The notes under the pieces are model-generated. The model was not told where the DNA came from. It made no database searches and saw only the letters and a list, made by a program, of their open reading frames with translations. Positions 36,001-49,096 of a DNA stretch of 64,000 bases are shown piece by piece. The position numbers and the translations under genes were made by a program. How positions within the stretch are numbered: position 1 is the first letter of the stretch; the number at the start of each line of letters is the position of its first letter. The stretch spans positions 2,267,662 to 2,331,661 of the forward strand of contig NC_031474.1 of assembly GCF_000006565.2 (NCBI RefSeq), given 5' to 3'. Origin of the DNA: Toxoplasma gondii ME49 (Eukaryota; Apicomplexa; Conoidasida; Eucoccidiorida; Sarcocystidae).

Positions 36001-39000
36001 CCTCAGAATCGGCGTTTTCCCTGGACGTGCGCAGCATCTCTTCTACACGTTTCTGTCGTGCCTCTGCTCGACGTTTTGTTACACTGTACAAACAGTCGAG
36101 ATCATGAAGAGCATCCAACAAACGCTCCTTCCCCCACAGACGAGGCGGAACGGAGAAAAGTTCTTGGAGGATCACGCGATAGTTCTGCAGCGTCTGAGAA
36201 TGAAGCGAACGAGCCTGGAGGAGCTGCTGGAGGTGAAACGCAAAGCCACCTTCTGGCTGGGAGGCCCACGATGGTGCCAACGATCGAAGCGCTCTTAGAG
36301 ATGCAACAAGCGCACTCTTCTGGGCCCCCACTTCCATGTCAGCTGTACAAAGGAAGATCGAGGGGTCAAGAAGGGCTTTCGCCGGTGAAGCGGCGACAGG
36401 AGAATTAATGTCACTTGAAGCTGCCGCGTCACCCTTCTGGTCTGCTTTACCTCCACCTTCGCGGTCGTCTGACTCTTCCTGATCTCCAAATGTTCGACCT
36501 TTTCGGGTACCCGTCGAGTACCCAGCCTCTTTGCCTGTTCCGTCATCCACTCCTCCAATACACTCGACACGCGCCTGTTCTCCGCTACTCGTCGCAGTCG
36601 CCGCAGCGAGAGCAGATTGGCCGCGAGTGGAGATTCGACTCTGCCCCGCATGAGATCCGTTCTTCCGGAGATCATCGAAGCCATGCTGACCAGAAAATTC
36701 CCAGTTACTGCTTGATTTTTCAAATCCGAAAAATCCGCCAGGGAAGCCAGGTGAAGAACCATCGCCGTTTCCCATGCCATGTAGGCCTCCCCATCCGTAG
36801 GCGCCATGTTGGGTTGCATGCCCGGCAGCCCCCAATTTGTCTCTATCCATCGCGAATGGGTTTTTTGATGTAATCATCCCTGCACTTAGAGAAACAGACG
36901 AGCCACACAGTTGATCCAAAATGTGCCGGCATCCCGGCTGGCCTGTCCACATGAACGCATTTCGAACCAGCAGCCTGTTCGGCTCCTGCCGAAGGAGAAA
37001 AAGTTCTCGAACGAGGAACTGTTGCTGCAACGGAGACAGGGAAGAAGGCCGACCCCCACCGAGTGTCTGGAGGCACATGCGGAAAATGTGTGCGTAGGCC
37101 AGTTGCTCCACGAAACACCTCGAGGACCGCAGACAGTCTACATGCTCGAAAAAGAGTGCATGTAGCGCGGGTCCACACCGCGGGAGGACGCCCCCTTGAG
37201 ACATCGGTGTGCTGGAGCAGACAGATAGAGATGAGGAAGACGCGAACGGCGACACAACACCCGGAACTCGATGTAGTGAAGACGGAAGCGGGGGATGACG
37301 AGTGGAAGACGTGAGAAGGGCAGGTGACGACGAGGCCGACAAAGCATTCTGGTTCTCTCCGGGGGACTCAGCTCCCACTCCTGAGCGGGTGAAGGGCGAG
37401 AACGAGTAGGCGTCGGGAGAAGCCACGGAAACTGAAGACGAAGGCGACGCGGCAGGCGTGTCAAGGCTGCATCGACCTCCAAGTCCAGCGTTCTTGTCTC
37501 CCGTGCCAGGGCAACGTGTGGCACCGGAAGATATGGATGCGCGTTCTTCCTCTTCGAACCCCTCTCTGGTTTGCTGGCCGGACAACAACCCATCCGCCAC
37601 CCGACTTAGCCTGTCGCTGTCTCCCGCTCTTTCGATTTCTCCACTCATTGCTTTCTTCTGAGCTGCAACAGCCTCTGCCGTCTTGGCAAAACCGCTTTCT
37701 GACATCCCGATCAGGCCGGTGTTCGCAGTTGACTCGACAGTTTCGTCTATCCCCGTCGGGCTCGGCGGGACTCCGGAAAGACGCTTCACCTCTACGTCTG
37801 GACCGACCGGCGACTCGGATCGCGAATCCTCAATGGATGGTACCCCGCACACAGGGATGCCGGTGACTATGGAGACGCCACAATGGCTGTCTACGAAACA
37901 GCCTGATGCAGTAGGTGTGCAAGCAGGGGTAATCGCAGAGACAGTCGTACTAACAGTTGTCGTCGCTTTCGCACGGAGGGCTGACTTTTTCTGACTGTCC
38001 GGGCACTCATCGCGGATGTCTAGGTTTTGCTTTCCGTCCACGCGAAACGCGCACACATTGCTGCCAATCGACACCCGGACTCCAGGGATCTTCTTCTCCT
38101 TTTCATCTCTCTCCTGCTCGACTGGTGAGGCCTCGTCTACAACGGAGCTAACATCCTCTTTGAGTTCGTCCTTTTTGAAGACCACCTTTTCCAGTGTCGC
38201 ACTGTCGCCGCCACACAAGCCGGGCGGAGTCGAGTCTCCTCGCGAAACGGCTTCACGGAAGAATTCGCCGGTTCCCACAGGTGACGCAACGGTTTCGCTT
38301 GACGATGGAGACACCTCAGCAGCAAGCGCGTGGGGGCACAAAGGCTCCAGTCCCGGCGGCCGCAGAGCTTTCAAACCTGGGGAGGCGGACGCGGAGGCCG
38401 GAGAACACAGAGAGGCCTCGCCTGCACAGGCGATGTCGCGGATTGACCTCTGCCCCTCCAGGGATGATCCCCTCGACTGCACAACAGTGTCATCTATCGC
38501 ACTAGAAGAGAAGGAATGACACACCGACGCTGGGGGCGACGGGGAGGACGGCGAGAGGGGCCTGGGCGTTGTTACGGAACATGACGAGGAAGATGGTAAC
38601 GAACACGGGAAGGACGCCGGGAAATGATATGCGCAACATGGGCTGAAACGAAGGCTCGGCCCCTTACTCGACGCAGGATGACAGCAGCAACACGCATCGT
38701 GTAGTTCTTCCAAGAGATTCAGGAGCGTGGAGCGAATTTCTAGAAAGAGAGACAGCGAGTCTTCTGGAAGAAAGCACCGGCACGATGAAGCCCATGTGGC
38801 TGCACCCACTCCAGCGCCCTGCACACAGACGCGAAAGGGAGAAAAGAAGGGCGGCATTCACATCTAGAGAGGCTGTAAGGGATACGGTTCGAGCAGCAGT
38901 CTGAAGAGTGGGACAACATGACACGATCAGACAAGGACTGGTCGAACATACTCTAGCAAAGTCTCGTTCGATTTCCTGCCACCGAAAAGCATGACCCACA

Positions 39001-41898
39001 CCTCGCAACATTCATGGAACAACTCACACCTGGGTGTACACGGAGGCACAACATAGAAAGGTAGTCAAGTCTTCATGCAGTCACAAAATTTACTCATGCT
39101 TATCCTACTCAGTTACCTTTCCTTTAGAGAGCAACCGGCTGAAAACGGAAAACCCGATGCGTTAAGCTTCTTGACAGTGCCTCATGAAACCGACACGCTG
39201 GGAACCGTCTACATGAACGAAGTGCATTGTCGCTCGTCCCCTCAACGATGCCTTCTGTCTGACGCTCAGGGATGCTTACTCCACACACTGCCCCTGGCGA
39301 AATATCAGTGATCGGCGGGTGCTGTGGAGATGGTGAGACACCGCAACCAGGTGCGGGCCCAAGGAGGAGACGTGCACCGCAGGCGTTTCCGGCGCTCCTC
39401 GGCGTAAGAATGTCCGGATGCGGCGGGGCCAAAGGAGAGGCTAGTAGGAGTTCTCCTTCGTGACAGAACGGTGACGCCTTTTTCCTCTGGAAGAGAGGCA
39501 TACTCACGCATCGCTCCTCGCTGTCGTCCACTTCACTCTTCTTGCCCGTCTCTCTTGCGTTGTCAGAGACACCATCTACGCCGACACCAGCGGTGGCATC
39601 GATGGCGCAAACGCGATTTTGCGGCTCTTCTCCACTTTCTTCCTCGTTTATGTTTCCGAGCGCACACATCAATGCGTGACTCTCCCGTCGTTCCTCATCC
39701 TTTTCATCTTGTGCATTCGCCAGAGCACCCCTGGAACCAGTGGCAAACGTGGGAGCAAATGCCGACGAGGGGCATGAAGTCGGTCCAGAAACCGTATGAT
39801 GGGAGCCGAAGAAGAAGGGACGAGCTCGGGGAGACCGTGAGGCACTAAAGACAAGCTGGCGAGCAAACCGTGAACAGCAGGCGATCGGAGACGAGGTAGG
39901 TGTAGATGGGGAACAATCCATTGTTTGCCCAATGGGATAGAGAGGCAACGACACATCATCGAGCCTCAAAACAGCTGAACTCTCTCGAGGCGACGAGTCA
40001 TCATCGCCATGCTGCACCACCATCCGCGTTGTGCGAGGCCCGTCTGTGGTGCCCAGATCTTCGATGATGGTATGCCGCTGCGCGTTTTTCTCTGTAACCC
40101 GTGTGACAACCTGGTCTTTGTCATCGCATCGAGTGGCCAATATCTCTCTATCCTTCAGCTCCGACGCCACGCCAGACGCAGACGCACCGTTCTCCACACC
40201 ATTTTTCCGGATGCTGACCGAGGAGTCTGACTCATCGTCTAGGTCTGCTCTCCAGCGGGTCATTCGCGCCACATCCTCGGCACTGCCGACGGCACACGAA
40301 TTTACTCCCATAATGTCGAGTTCGACGGAGAGCGAGAGCATACGAATGACAGCATCCTCAGGAAGCTGCTGCGCGTCCGTGGTCGCTTTGGCTTTCTCAC
40401 CCCGGTCTTCGCCTTCTCGACTCTCTCTGTGTCCTGGTGCTAACAGTGCAGCCACGTCCTCTGCACCCGCCGCCTTCATTGCCCAGTCACACTGGTGTTC
40501 CCCGTCCGCCTCCATCTCTACGTCTCCAGCAGTTCGTTCTCCTCCATCACTGGATTTTGCTACAACTGCGTTCAAAATGCCCTCTCGTGCATCGGAGTCA
40601 GCACCGCCGACACGAAACAAATGCGGGAGACGAGCCGCGCCCTTGTTTTTGCCTCTTCTTCTCCCGGCGCCATTGAGCCGGCCCACTCCGGGGCCCACCC
40701 GTCCCTCATCATCGCCGCCTCTCGAGTGGGAAGGAGCAAGCACTGGTTCAGCTTCCATGTCGCCTTGCTCCCTCATTTCCTGCTGTCTAAGGAGGCGGAG
40801 TCCCGGCGCGCGACATTCTTCTTGTTCGCGCAAAGCAGCTTGAAGACGGGTGTGAAAGTCGGGTTGCAGAAGTGTTCTCCCAGATACCTCGCGGTCACCT
40901 TCCAACCCCGAAACGACCTCATCCTCCATGGAGCTGTCGCCTGTCTCTTTGTCCAGTTGCGTCCCGTACTCTTTCTCGCTTTTCCTCTCTTCACTGCTTC
41001 CTGGTTCGCTCGCCCCCAGCTTTAGCTCAGAGCGCCCACCTGTTGTGAGGCTCATAGAGGGGACACGAGAGAAGAGGGGCGAGTCGTTCCGGGTAAACAG
41101 CGGGGAACGCATGCACAGTGCATCGGTCGCTCGGAGGAGCTGTGCTCTGCATTTGCGGCTTGAAGCGAGAGAGGAATCGAGTGACGTCGATCGCGACAGA
41201 CGCTGAGAGGGAGGAAACGCGTCAGCCGTCAAAACGCGTGGTCTCCCACTGCCACACTGGGCTTCAAGCGGCTCGCCGTTCCCGTCGTCCATTTCCAGTC
41301 TGCCTTCTTGCTTCGTCGTCAGCAGCGGCGGGCACTGCTTGGCCCCCTGTTCTCCTTCGCCGGCACCGAATCCAGCTGAGTCTACCTCGTTGCGACTTCC
41401 ATGCCTGCCGTCTGCCAAGAAAGACGAAAAGAGAGGCGACACCAGATCAGATCCTGGTCTTGTCACTCCCCGTCTCTGAACAAACGCGGAGGAGAGCGAG
41501 GTAGTAAGTTTCGCAGGCCACCTTGAAAGGCTGTCCCGGTCCCCGTTGTTCCCCGGCCCAGTTAGGCCCTCCAGCTTGGCGTCATCTCGCTCAGCCCCTC
41601 CGGATCTCTGCGACGGCGAAGAAACGTCCATTACGCTCGCGGGAAGGAAGTCGATGTATTCATCGTACTCGGTTAGACACCGTCGCAAGTGAGGACTGAC
41701 AACTGTCACACCTTCTGTCGAGTCATTTCGGATATTCTGTCGCGAAACGACACACGACGAAACGTCTCGATCTGACGGTGCAGCGCACGATGGATGGGAA
41801 GTAGAAGATGCGTCTTCCAGCGAGGGAGACAGCTGATCAGGAACCAGTTGGAGGCGCAGCGCATGTCGCTCGCGGTGGGCGGGAGACGTTTCTTGCAT
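30023..41898 (-). CDS. Giant ApiAP2 transcription factor, two AP2 domains
   Basis: Five exons chain in phase, read from high to low coordinate: 41898-39508, 38818-34399, 33996-33568, 33253-32513 and 32109-30023, giving 3,355 residues. Most of the protein is Ser/Glu/Gly-rich low complexity. AP2 domain 1 (about residues 2247-2299) starts KVKGVFIGKKNTCWVAQW in exon 2 and continues RQTCYNIKALGFEVARQKAI in exon 3, so an intron splits the domain at a glycine codon. AP2 domain 2 (about 2983-3035, last exon) is more divergent: GIEYNVKCACWEVRC, then GLQEAYDLAVKWKQEV. A Leu-rich helix at the start of exon 2 (LLNLLEELHDACC) resembles the ACDC domain seen in many ApiAP2 proteins, tentatively. Two helical islands (about 1340-1440 and 1615-1735) lie in the disordered part. 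ApiAP2 factors are nuclear sequence-specific regulators. Least certain is the exon 1-exon 2 join; both ends are phase 0 with good splice motifs. Confidence 0.8.
34151..34178. repeat. (TA)n-(CA)n microsatellite in an ApiAP2 intron
   Basis: About nine TA units followed by a few CA units in the 402-bp intron that splits AP2 domain 1. Confidence 0.9.
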
Positions 41899-44800
41899 CT
41901 TTATTGCTTTAGAGCACCGACCGGCTCGACACGCCAGGAGACCGAAGGGGGCAGAAAACTGAGTGACAGAACTTCTGCAGACGTTAGATACAGTTCCTCT
42001 GCAGATGACGCAACCTTCGCTTCAGCGTGTTCGCGGAAAAAGAGACACTAGGCGGAAGTGTTGCTCCGGTAGTTTTACGGGACCTCCGAGGATTTTCCTC
42101 CGAGCAGATGATCGACAGAAGAGAGGAAGGGGTCGGCAGTCTATGGCGTTGCTCCCATATGAAAGTGCAGAGCAGCAAAACGGGCCCGATTACACACAGC
42201 GCCCATTCAAGGTAATGTAGGCAACGCGAGCGATTTGGCTCCGTTCTTCGTCCCTTGCCGTCGCCGAGTGGGATGTGGCGCGATCCTTACAACTCGACCG
42301 CTGTGGTGCCTGCGAAGGGGTTACCAGAAAGCATGCACCAAGCAAAAAGTGCCAAAGACCTCTATTCGCTGTATTAATTCCGATAGGACAAGACGAATCT
42401 AAGTACGGCAGAAAGACCCGGTGGCCGTGACTTTTTGGTTGAACAACGAGGTTGACGGGTCACTTCCCTTCAACGGCATGGAGAGTGGGGCATACGGAAT
42501 CTCGAACGCAGAGTTCGCGAAGTAGTCTTCACAGGGGCAGTCACGTACTGCACTTCTTGCACGCATTTGCTGTCCTACGGAGAGGCAGAACAGCGGCATC
42601 CCAGAAGGATCTCAGAGTGTTTTCGCGTCCCAGCTCGAGTGTCGCGTGCGCTCGCCGCGGCTTATGGCGCCGACGGGGAACGCGAGAAACACGCAGGCTC
42701 TCACTATGTTGAAAAGGCATTTGACTGTCACCAATTTATGTGAAAGCGGCTGGACAAAAACAGACAGCATAACATTTGCACCCGCACACCCAGCGCTCCT
42801 CGAGGTATTGTCCCTCACTGTTCCAGCGGCGTGAAGACCCGAGCCATCAGTCCAACCAGAGAAAACGGCGGGGGCCGCGGAGGAACTGTTTCTGGGGAAT
42901 TTGAGAGTTCTTTCCGAGCGCGGCAAAACTCTCCAGTTCCTGGGAAGCGAAGAAGTATGCCTCCAGAAACGTTTTCCCACTTTCCAATTGAGCAGGTCGC
43001 GACATCCGTGTTACGTTTTTTCGGATCGCGGACACACTCACCACAGAGTGACACAACAGCCAGATCGCGGCGGTCACCCGTCTCCTGTCTCTGCTTCCTC
43101 AGGGTGGGCAGCAAAAACGGAATGCACACGGTGGTGCTGCCGGGCCGCAGGGGAAAAACAGGAGAAAAAAACGCAAGATGAAAACAACAGACACAGACTG
43201 TAGAGTCTCCTCTTCTGATTCATTTGACTCACCTCGGTCGCCCTCGCTTCCCCGCCACCGCGTTTTCCCTCCACTCGATGACAACAGTGCGCGGGTGGCG
43301 CTTCCTCCACCAACGAAGGGTGCGCTTCTTCCGTGTCAACAGCGCAGATGTCTCGCCTCCTTTTCCACTCGGAAACTCGGCGTTTGTCAAAAACCGGGCG
43401 ACTTTTCCTTCTGCACCATAGCTTCTTCTAGGTATGAACGGGGAGACAAAAAAGTGCAGACTCCGTCAAATACATGCTCTCGGTGTGTCCATGGAATTGC
43501 AGCGAATTTGAACCGCGCAACATCCGATTTTGAGGACTACGCGCTCCCGCGACCGGGGGGGGGGAGGGGGGAGTAACGAGAGCGGTGGTCAGAGTCGTCC
43601 TGGACGATGAAGACAGGGTGAAGAGGCCTCAGTCTCACAACAGGAGGTGGATTAAAGCTGAAAAGCAAACACAAGAAACACAAGATAACCGAGAAAACAG
43701 TGCTTCGGGTTGATATTGGCCCCCCCCCCACTGGTGCAGGTTCCTAATCGGTTGGAGGGAGGGCACACAGCTCGGCCGCGGTGCCCGCGCGGAGACAGCA
43801 GCTGAAGTCGTCAAACGCCGGCTTGACTTCTCCCCATCCATTCCTGTGCGCCAATGGGACTTTTTACAGGAAGGAGCTACTGCCTGTCGGACATCGACGC
43901 GCCCTCACAGAATGCAGTACCTTGACGTACGAGTCATAACGCACGAAGGTTTGCTTTGGAAACAGTAGTCTCGGGTATTTCCGTGATCACACGTAAAAGA
44001 AAACGATAACACACCCTTAGTTACCGTAGATATCCCAATGAACATATGCAAAACCCATCACAAAGAGCCTTGGCGCCGAACACATTCCCGTCTGGAGGCA
44101 GAGCACGTGGGGTAAACTCAAGCCGCATCGAACGGCTGCCTTCGGCCTGCCGTTGTCATCTTTGCATGAAGGGAAACAGCACAAGCATATGCTCCGTTGT
44201 ACGACATGTGTGCCAGTAAGGAACGAGTGGGCGAGAGAATACCGTAGAGTCATAGTTCCTGTACGATGCAATACAGACCACTGAAAGACTATAAAAATAG
44301 CCACACCAACGGATCAGGAGCCGTCCTTAACGTCATTTGACATAAAATCTCACCAGGAGTGGGCAGACAATAGGAACAACCACCACTATACACCAGCGCA
44401 GGCGGCAACCATCAGGGCGCGGCGTGCGGTAGCAAGTGATTTGTCTCGCAAGAAGGAAGCCGGGCACACGGGCATACATAGAGTGTTTCGATGTAGAGGG
44501 TCGTGCTTCCTTTGCCTGTGACGCACACGCACAGATAACATCGGCGCGCTCTGTCGCAGACACGCTCACGACGGTCACAAGAAGAATACCAGTGCAAAGA
44601 CTACATGGATCAAGAAAACAAGCGAGAGAAGACACAATGTCCAAAAATCCAACTGTAGCCGCCACTCCCTGGGAACAAAGGGAGACAGTAGGGCGAAGGG
44701 AGACTCCGCCTCTCAGTCGCGTGCCCGTCACGGGACGGAAGACGGCGAGCAAGCGACCCGCGGGGTTCTGTTGCCCGATACATAAAAACAACGAATGGCC

Positions 44801-45561
44801 CCGAAGTCGGCCTCGCAACGAAGCAGACGGCAACACGGATGTACCGCCACAAACAAGTAAAAGGATAAAAGGTTTGAAAAAGGGTGACACCCTGCGCAGG
44901 AAACGGCGGTTCAGACGACAAGCACGCGCGCTCGACGGATGCTAGGCGATACTGTCGCGGAAAGTCTCCTGGTCATGCTCGCACCGACACACCCCAGCAC
45001 CAGACGAACAGCAGACAGAAAGGGTTTACGTCGTTGACCCCCCTGCATTCCACTGTCCCTCCCCTCCTCGCAAGCCGTCCAAATGTGCACCATGTGTTCA
45101 CCCTCCTCTTCCACCACGCGCGCGCCGGTCGTAGCGAACCAACCCTCTCGACCACCCAGTGAGCGAAGGAATAGCTCCACGTACTGCGGAAGAAAACGGT
45201 TGACTCCAGTTAGATCAAATTGTGAATAATGACGACGTAGGGTGGCGTGAAAACGCAAGAGCGCCCGCGAAGGTGGACGGACACGCACCCGACAAAGGAT
45301 CAAGTGGCAGCGGCGCACACAGCCGGATTGTGGTAACAGAGAGAATGACGCAGTGGCGGATTCGCGCGGCGGTGAACACTGACGGGGCTATGAGGGGAAG
45401 GCGGTACGAAACTGGTCTCAGAAATCGAGAGAAACTGAGAATGTGTCAAGGCAAACATCCGGAAGTGTGGGACGAAAAACCATGGATGGAAACGCTGCAC
45501 ACGCGCTCAGAAAACAATAAAGTTAACGCAGCTCAGAAAGCGACAGCTACACCACTCTCAC
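41899..45561. other. Upstream region of the 30-42 kb ApiAP2 gene
   Basis: This should contain the ApiAP2 promoter and 5' UTR and the remaining exons and 3' UTR of the (-) gene that starts at 46075. A good acceptor on the minus strand before 45183 opens a frame (YVELFLRSLGGREGW...) that looks coding, but its phase does not fit the exon at 45562-46075, so I could not join them. Other open frames on either strand begin at non-ATG codons and are unconvincing. Confidence 0.35.
43555..43573 (+). repeat. Poly-G tract
   Basis: Ten consecutive G followed by A, six G, A and G. This is the longest G homopolymer I noticed in the window. Confidence 0.85.
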
Positions 45562-46075
45562 CTAGGGACTGCGAAATCAGTCGGTCGTTGATTCGCCCCC
45601 CATTCCGCTTCAGCAGATTCCACACACCGTGTCCTCGCCTTTTCAGATGACATTTCAGTGTGTAACACGTTTCGGTTTCTCCCTCTTCCGGAAAAAGGTA
45701 GTTCAGCTGAAGCAGAATGCCGAGACACAAGAAACTGGTCACGTTGACAGACGGTGAAGACCGGCCACCTCGACCAAGAAGAGCAGGTTCCTGGCGGTCG
45801 ACTGTCCAACCCTCCAAACCCCCCACCCTCTCGCACACATGGCTGCTGTGAACAGCCCATGTTGCGCGACTCGCCACCACCCTGTGTCGCTCTCCGATTG
45901 CAGCCTGGGATAATGCGGAGGTCAATCCACACTTCGCACAGACACGACGCGATGACGAACAGCGAATTTCCATTTGACCATTGACACAGTGCGAACGAAG
46001 GTCTTTCGCGGAGAAATCTGTTTCAGCCGCCGCATCTCTGAAGGAGCACACTCTACTATCGAAGCTCTCGGCCAT
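45562..46075 (-). CDS. Probable first exon of an unidentified gene (3' exons not resolved)
   Basis: ATG at 46075 in a near-ideal coccidian context (AAGTAAATGGCC) opens a 171-codon frame that ends at a strong donor (GTGAGAG) in phase 1. The predicted segment begins MAESFDSRVCSFRD, has a CAKCG motif, and a hydrophobic stretch (FLCLGILLQLNYLF) near residue 120. I do not recognise it. Downstream exons probably lie between 45.2 and about 43 kb, but none could be joined in phase. It is head-to-head with the (+) gene starting at 46604, so the 528-bp gap may be a shared promoter region. More than one minus-strand frame is open across part of this exon, which lowers confidence. Confidence 0.4.
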
Positions 46076-46603
46076 TTACTTCGCGTTTTTTGTGGAGCGC
46101 AAGTACACTGTCATTGGGATTCTGGCCCGTGGTAGCTCACTGCAACACGATACACATTGAAACGCCAACATGCATATCAGCGACAATGGAAGACTCGCGG
46201 TGGAGGCTGACGAGTGTGAGGGGATAAGGAGAGAAATACGCCACCTTACGATTGCTGCCGGGATGTTATTTGTTATTTCGATGCGAGGAAAACTTTTTTG
46301 GAACATAAGTGTACGACACAGTTCCGCATGAGGTCTTCCTCCGTGAGACCTCGTGAGCGAACAGTTCCAAAAGACACTTGCCTGCTGGCGAGGCACAAGT
46401 AAAACAGGGGGGCAGGGCGACAGCTGCTGTTTGCAAAGGGAGAATGATGCAAGGCCAGAGCTCAGGGTAAGTCCGAAACATCTGTGACGGACTGTCGTAC
46501 CCGGAAGGAGAGCGCTTGTACTGCCCGTGCTGTCGCAGAAAGTAGTGCGCTGGGAGGCGAGCTGTAGGCAGGCACGTTCTCGGGTCGTCGTGGAGTACGA
46601 AGG

Positions 46604-49096
46604 ATGAAGTGGGGTCGACCGCGATTTCACGTGATAGAACTATCCAAAGCCACACATGGTCCCGCGGTTCTCGCACATCCACTCGGCGTGTTTTCTTCAA
46701 TGACAAGAACTCAAAACAGTTTAGACGTCCAAGACTCCAGGTGCATCATCGTCTCCCTGGTGGAACAGGTGAGCGTTAGCGGCGAGTGTTGTATCTTGCC
46801 TGTAGGGCGTTTTCCATCTTGGCGTGAATAATCACCTGCGTGATCAAGTGTCACTTTTTCCATGGTGTACCCGGATGGAACCTGTAAACGTATTACCGCA
46901 GGATGCGCAGAGTATCCTTGTTGCCTTTATCTCCCTGGCGTACTGCAAGGGTTCTCCGTTGAAAGGCAGCGACCGACACAGTCGCCTCTACCACTTCCGC
47001 TCGTTGCAAATGTGGTCACGATGGATCCAAAAGACACCCGTTCCTTTCGAGAAGGGAAACTGGTACGCCTTTAGAGAGGAATGAGTTCACCTCTGCGTCA
47101 CAAAAGGTAAGCTTAGGCCTGTCGGTAAATGCTTTTTCCGTGAACGTCCCACCATACAACCGAAATGGTCCCACTGAGTACCTGCTTATGTGGCAGTCCT
47201 GCCGCTTTCTCCGGAGCACCCCACACAACAACAGGTTCTCAGCGTCACTCAATTCAGACGACCGATATTTTCATCTACGTCTTCAAAAGGTAATGTATGT
47301 CCGACACCCATGTCTGCCTGCCTAGTGTGATCACTGGCACCGGAGTCTTCTCTGGTGTAGGCTTTCATTCCCCGTTTGGTTTTGAGGTTGACTGCTGCCC
47401 CCCAGTTATATCCCAGGTCATCGTTGAGTTAAGGAGCGGTAGCGAGACTGTCACACAGTAAGAAGCAGGTGTTAGTGTGCTACTGTCGGTCAGTTCCTGT
47501 TATCTAGCCACTAAACATAATAGCACCACATCATCACGGCGAGACTCCGCATGAACTACCAGAGACATGTCTCCATTCACCATGTCTAGTTTCGGGTGCA
47601 CTATCAGAAAGGCTCAACGCAGGGAACTTCAACGAAGTGTTCAAAATAACAGCAAGGAACAGTTTCAAAATTGAGGTTCAGCTTTGCGGTGGTCGAGGAG
47701 TACGCTATAACATTGATCGCATCCTCTGCTGTCTCACCACGCAAAGGTCTTGCCACTTCGCGAACGCTCCTCGAATACTGCGGCGTTCTTCGTTGTCGAA
47801 ATCGGAGAACCGACAGTGAATCTAAAGTACGTATGGCATGCGCAGATTACTACTGCACACGCAGTCCGAATAGTCTTTTGATCTCGGAGACTCGACTGCC
47901 ATGGGTCTCCTCGTCAGTGATACTCCCTCCCGAAATATTCCCGAAAGCGACTATCTCGTCTGTGCTAGACGGGGAATTCTTGTTCAGATTATCACATGCG
48001 TCCGGGGAGAAACGCGTAACAGGAGCTAAGGCTGAAAATGCACGCCTCGCGCACACAAATGGTACAAGCAGTGCCAGACACGAGGCCTGTCTATTACTCG
48101 ATTAGTTCAATTATAACCTCGAACTTATCCATCTGAAACACCACAAGACACTCTCGCGCCCATAAGGTATGTAGCTAAGAGAGTACCAAATATATGCAAG
48201 CCACTGAATTATCAGACAGAGAATCACAAGCGGTGCAACCGGAAAAAATATCGCGCAAAACAGAGTCCCGACTATGCTGCCAGCGAAGACACCGGAACTC
48301 CAGAGCCGGGATTTCTCAGTCATGCCTTCCAGCTGCCTCCTAAAACCGACCAGGAAGGCCGTACCTAAGAGACCAACACAATTCCCCAATGTATACGCGA
48401 CGGCAAACTTGGTGCTCTTGCCTCGTACTAAATCTTGAAAGGAGCCTGAGATAGATAAAAAGAGAAATACCAGCCTACACACTGTGAACTTCTTCCGTAG
48501 GTAGAAGCGACGCCGACGGCCGCGAAGAACTCTAATCGCGACAGTCAATACCTTTCTTGACAAATTTCTTTTATGCACAAAATTGCTAACTACGTGACTC
48601 CCCGTGAGCATCCTTCCTGCTATCCAGGGCTCGCGCCTCCAAACGCATCGCGTTCGTACGTGCGCCATCTCATGTACTTCCATATTTTGACATTCTCGTC
48701 ACAAACATACACGCCGGCTTGACACGTTGCCTGATGAACCCACACGAGGCGGTGGTCACTACAGTTGAATGCACTCATTTTGGTCTCTCAGGCTTCTCAT
48801 CATCAGCCACAGCATTAATTAATGCTCCACAGTTACTAACAACGGGGCGAAGGAGCACGTTGCCACATGCCAACCTTTCGCGTCTTCCCCATTCTGAACG
48901 ATGCCTTGATGCCACTTTCACTACCGTGCCCTACATGCCATATCAGATATTCGTAGAGTCGCCTGACAACCATATCATTGATTTGCCAGGAGAAGCAATT
49001 GACCGACCATTCTTTTTAACTACAACGTATGAATCCAATAACGAGGCAACGGCACAACGGGACGGCCGACAAGAGAGGGAGTCGAAAAGAGGATAG
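46604..49096 (+). CDS. Unidentified multi-exon gene interlocked with the SFT2 gene
   Basis: Supported pieces are a first exon 46604-46768 (ATG, 55 codons, phase 0 donor GTGAGC), an internal exon ending at 48061 (frame ...VILPPEIFPKATISSV..., phase 1 donor GTACAA), and a last exon 48792-49096 (acceptor after TTTGGTCTCTCAG, 101 codons, stop TAG 49094-49096) whose phase fits the preceding donor. The middle is uncertain; 46982-47062 is one possible exon, and open segments around 47.3-47.46 kb and 47.5-47.8 kb look partly coding but conflict in phase. The last exon encodes a Ser/Thr-rich stretch, then IDLPGEAIDRPFFLTTTY and a charged tail. I recognise no family. Its last exon lies inside the SFT2 intron on the opposite strand, and SFT2 exon 2 lies inside its last intron. 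Confidence 0.35.

Noticed and set aside
40031..40843. Long + strand open frame (270 codons)
   Set aside because: Antisense shadow of exon 1 of the 30-42 kb ApiAP2 gene.
44333..44890. Minus-strand frame of 185 codons
   Set aside because: Starts at GTG rather than ATG and no acceptor-based entry fits; composition is not convincing.
46266..46706. Minus-strand frame of 146 codons
   Set aside because: Starts at TTG, overlaps the first exon of the + gene at 46604 and lies in the probable divergent promoter.
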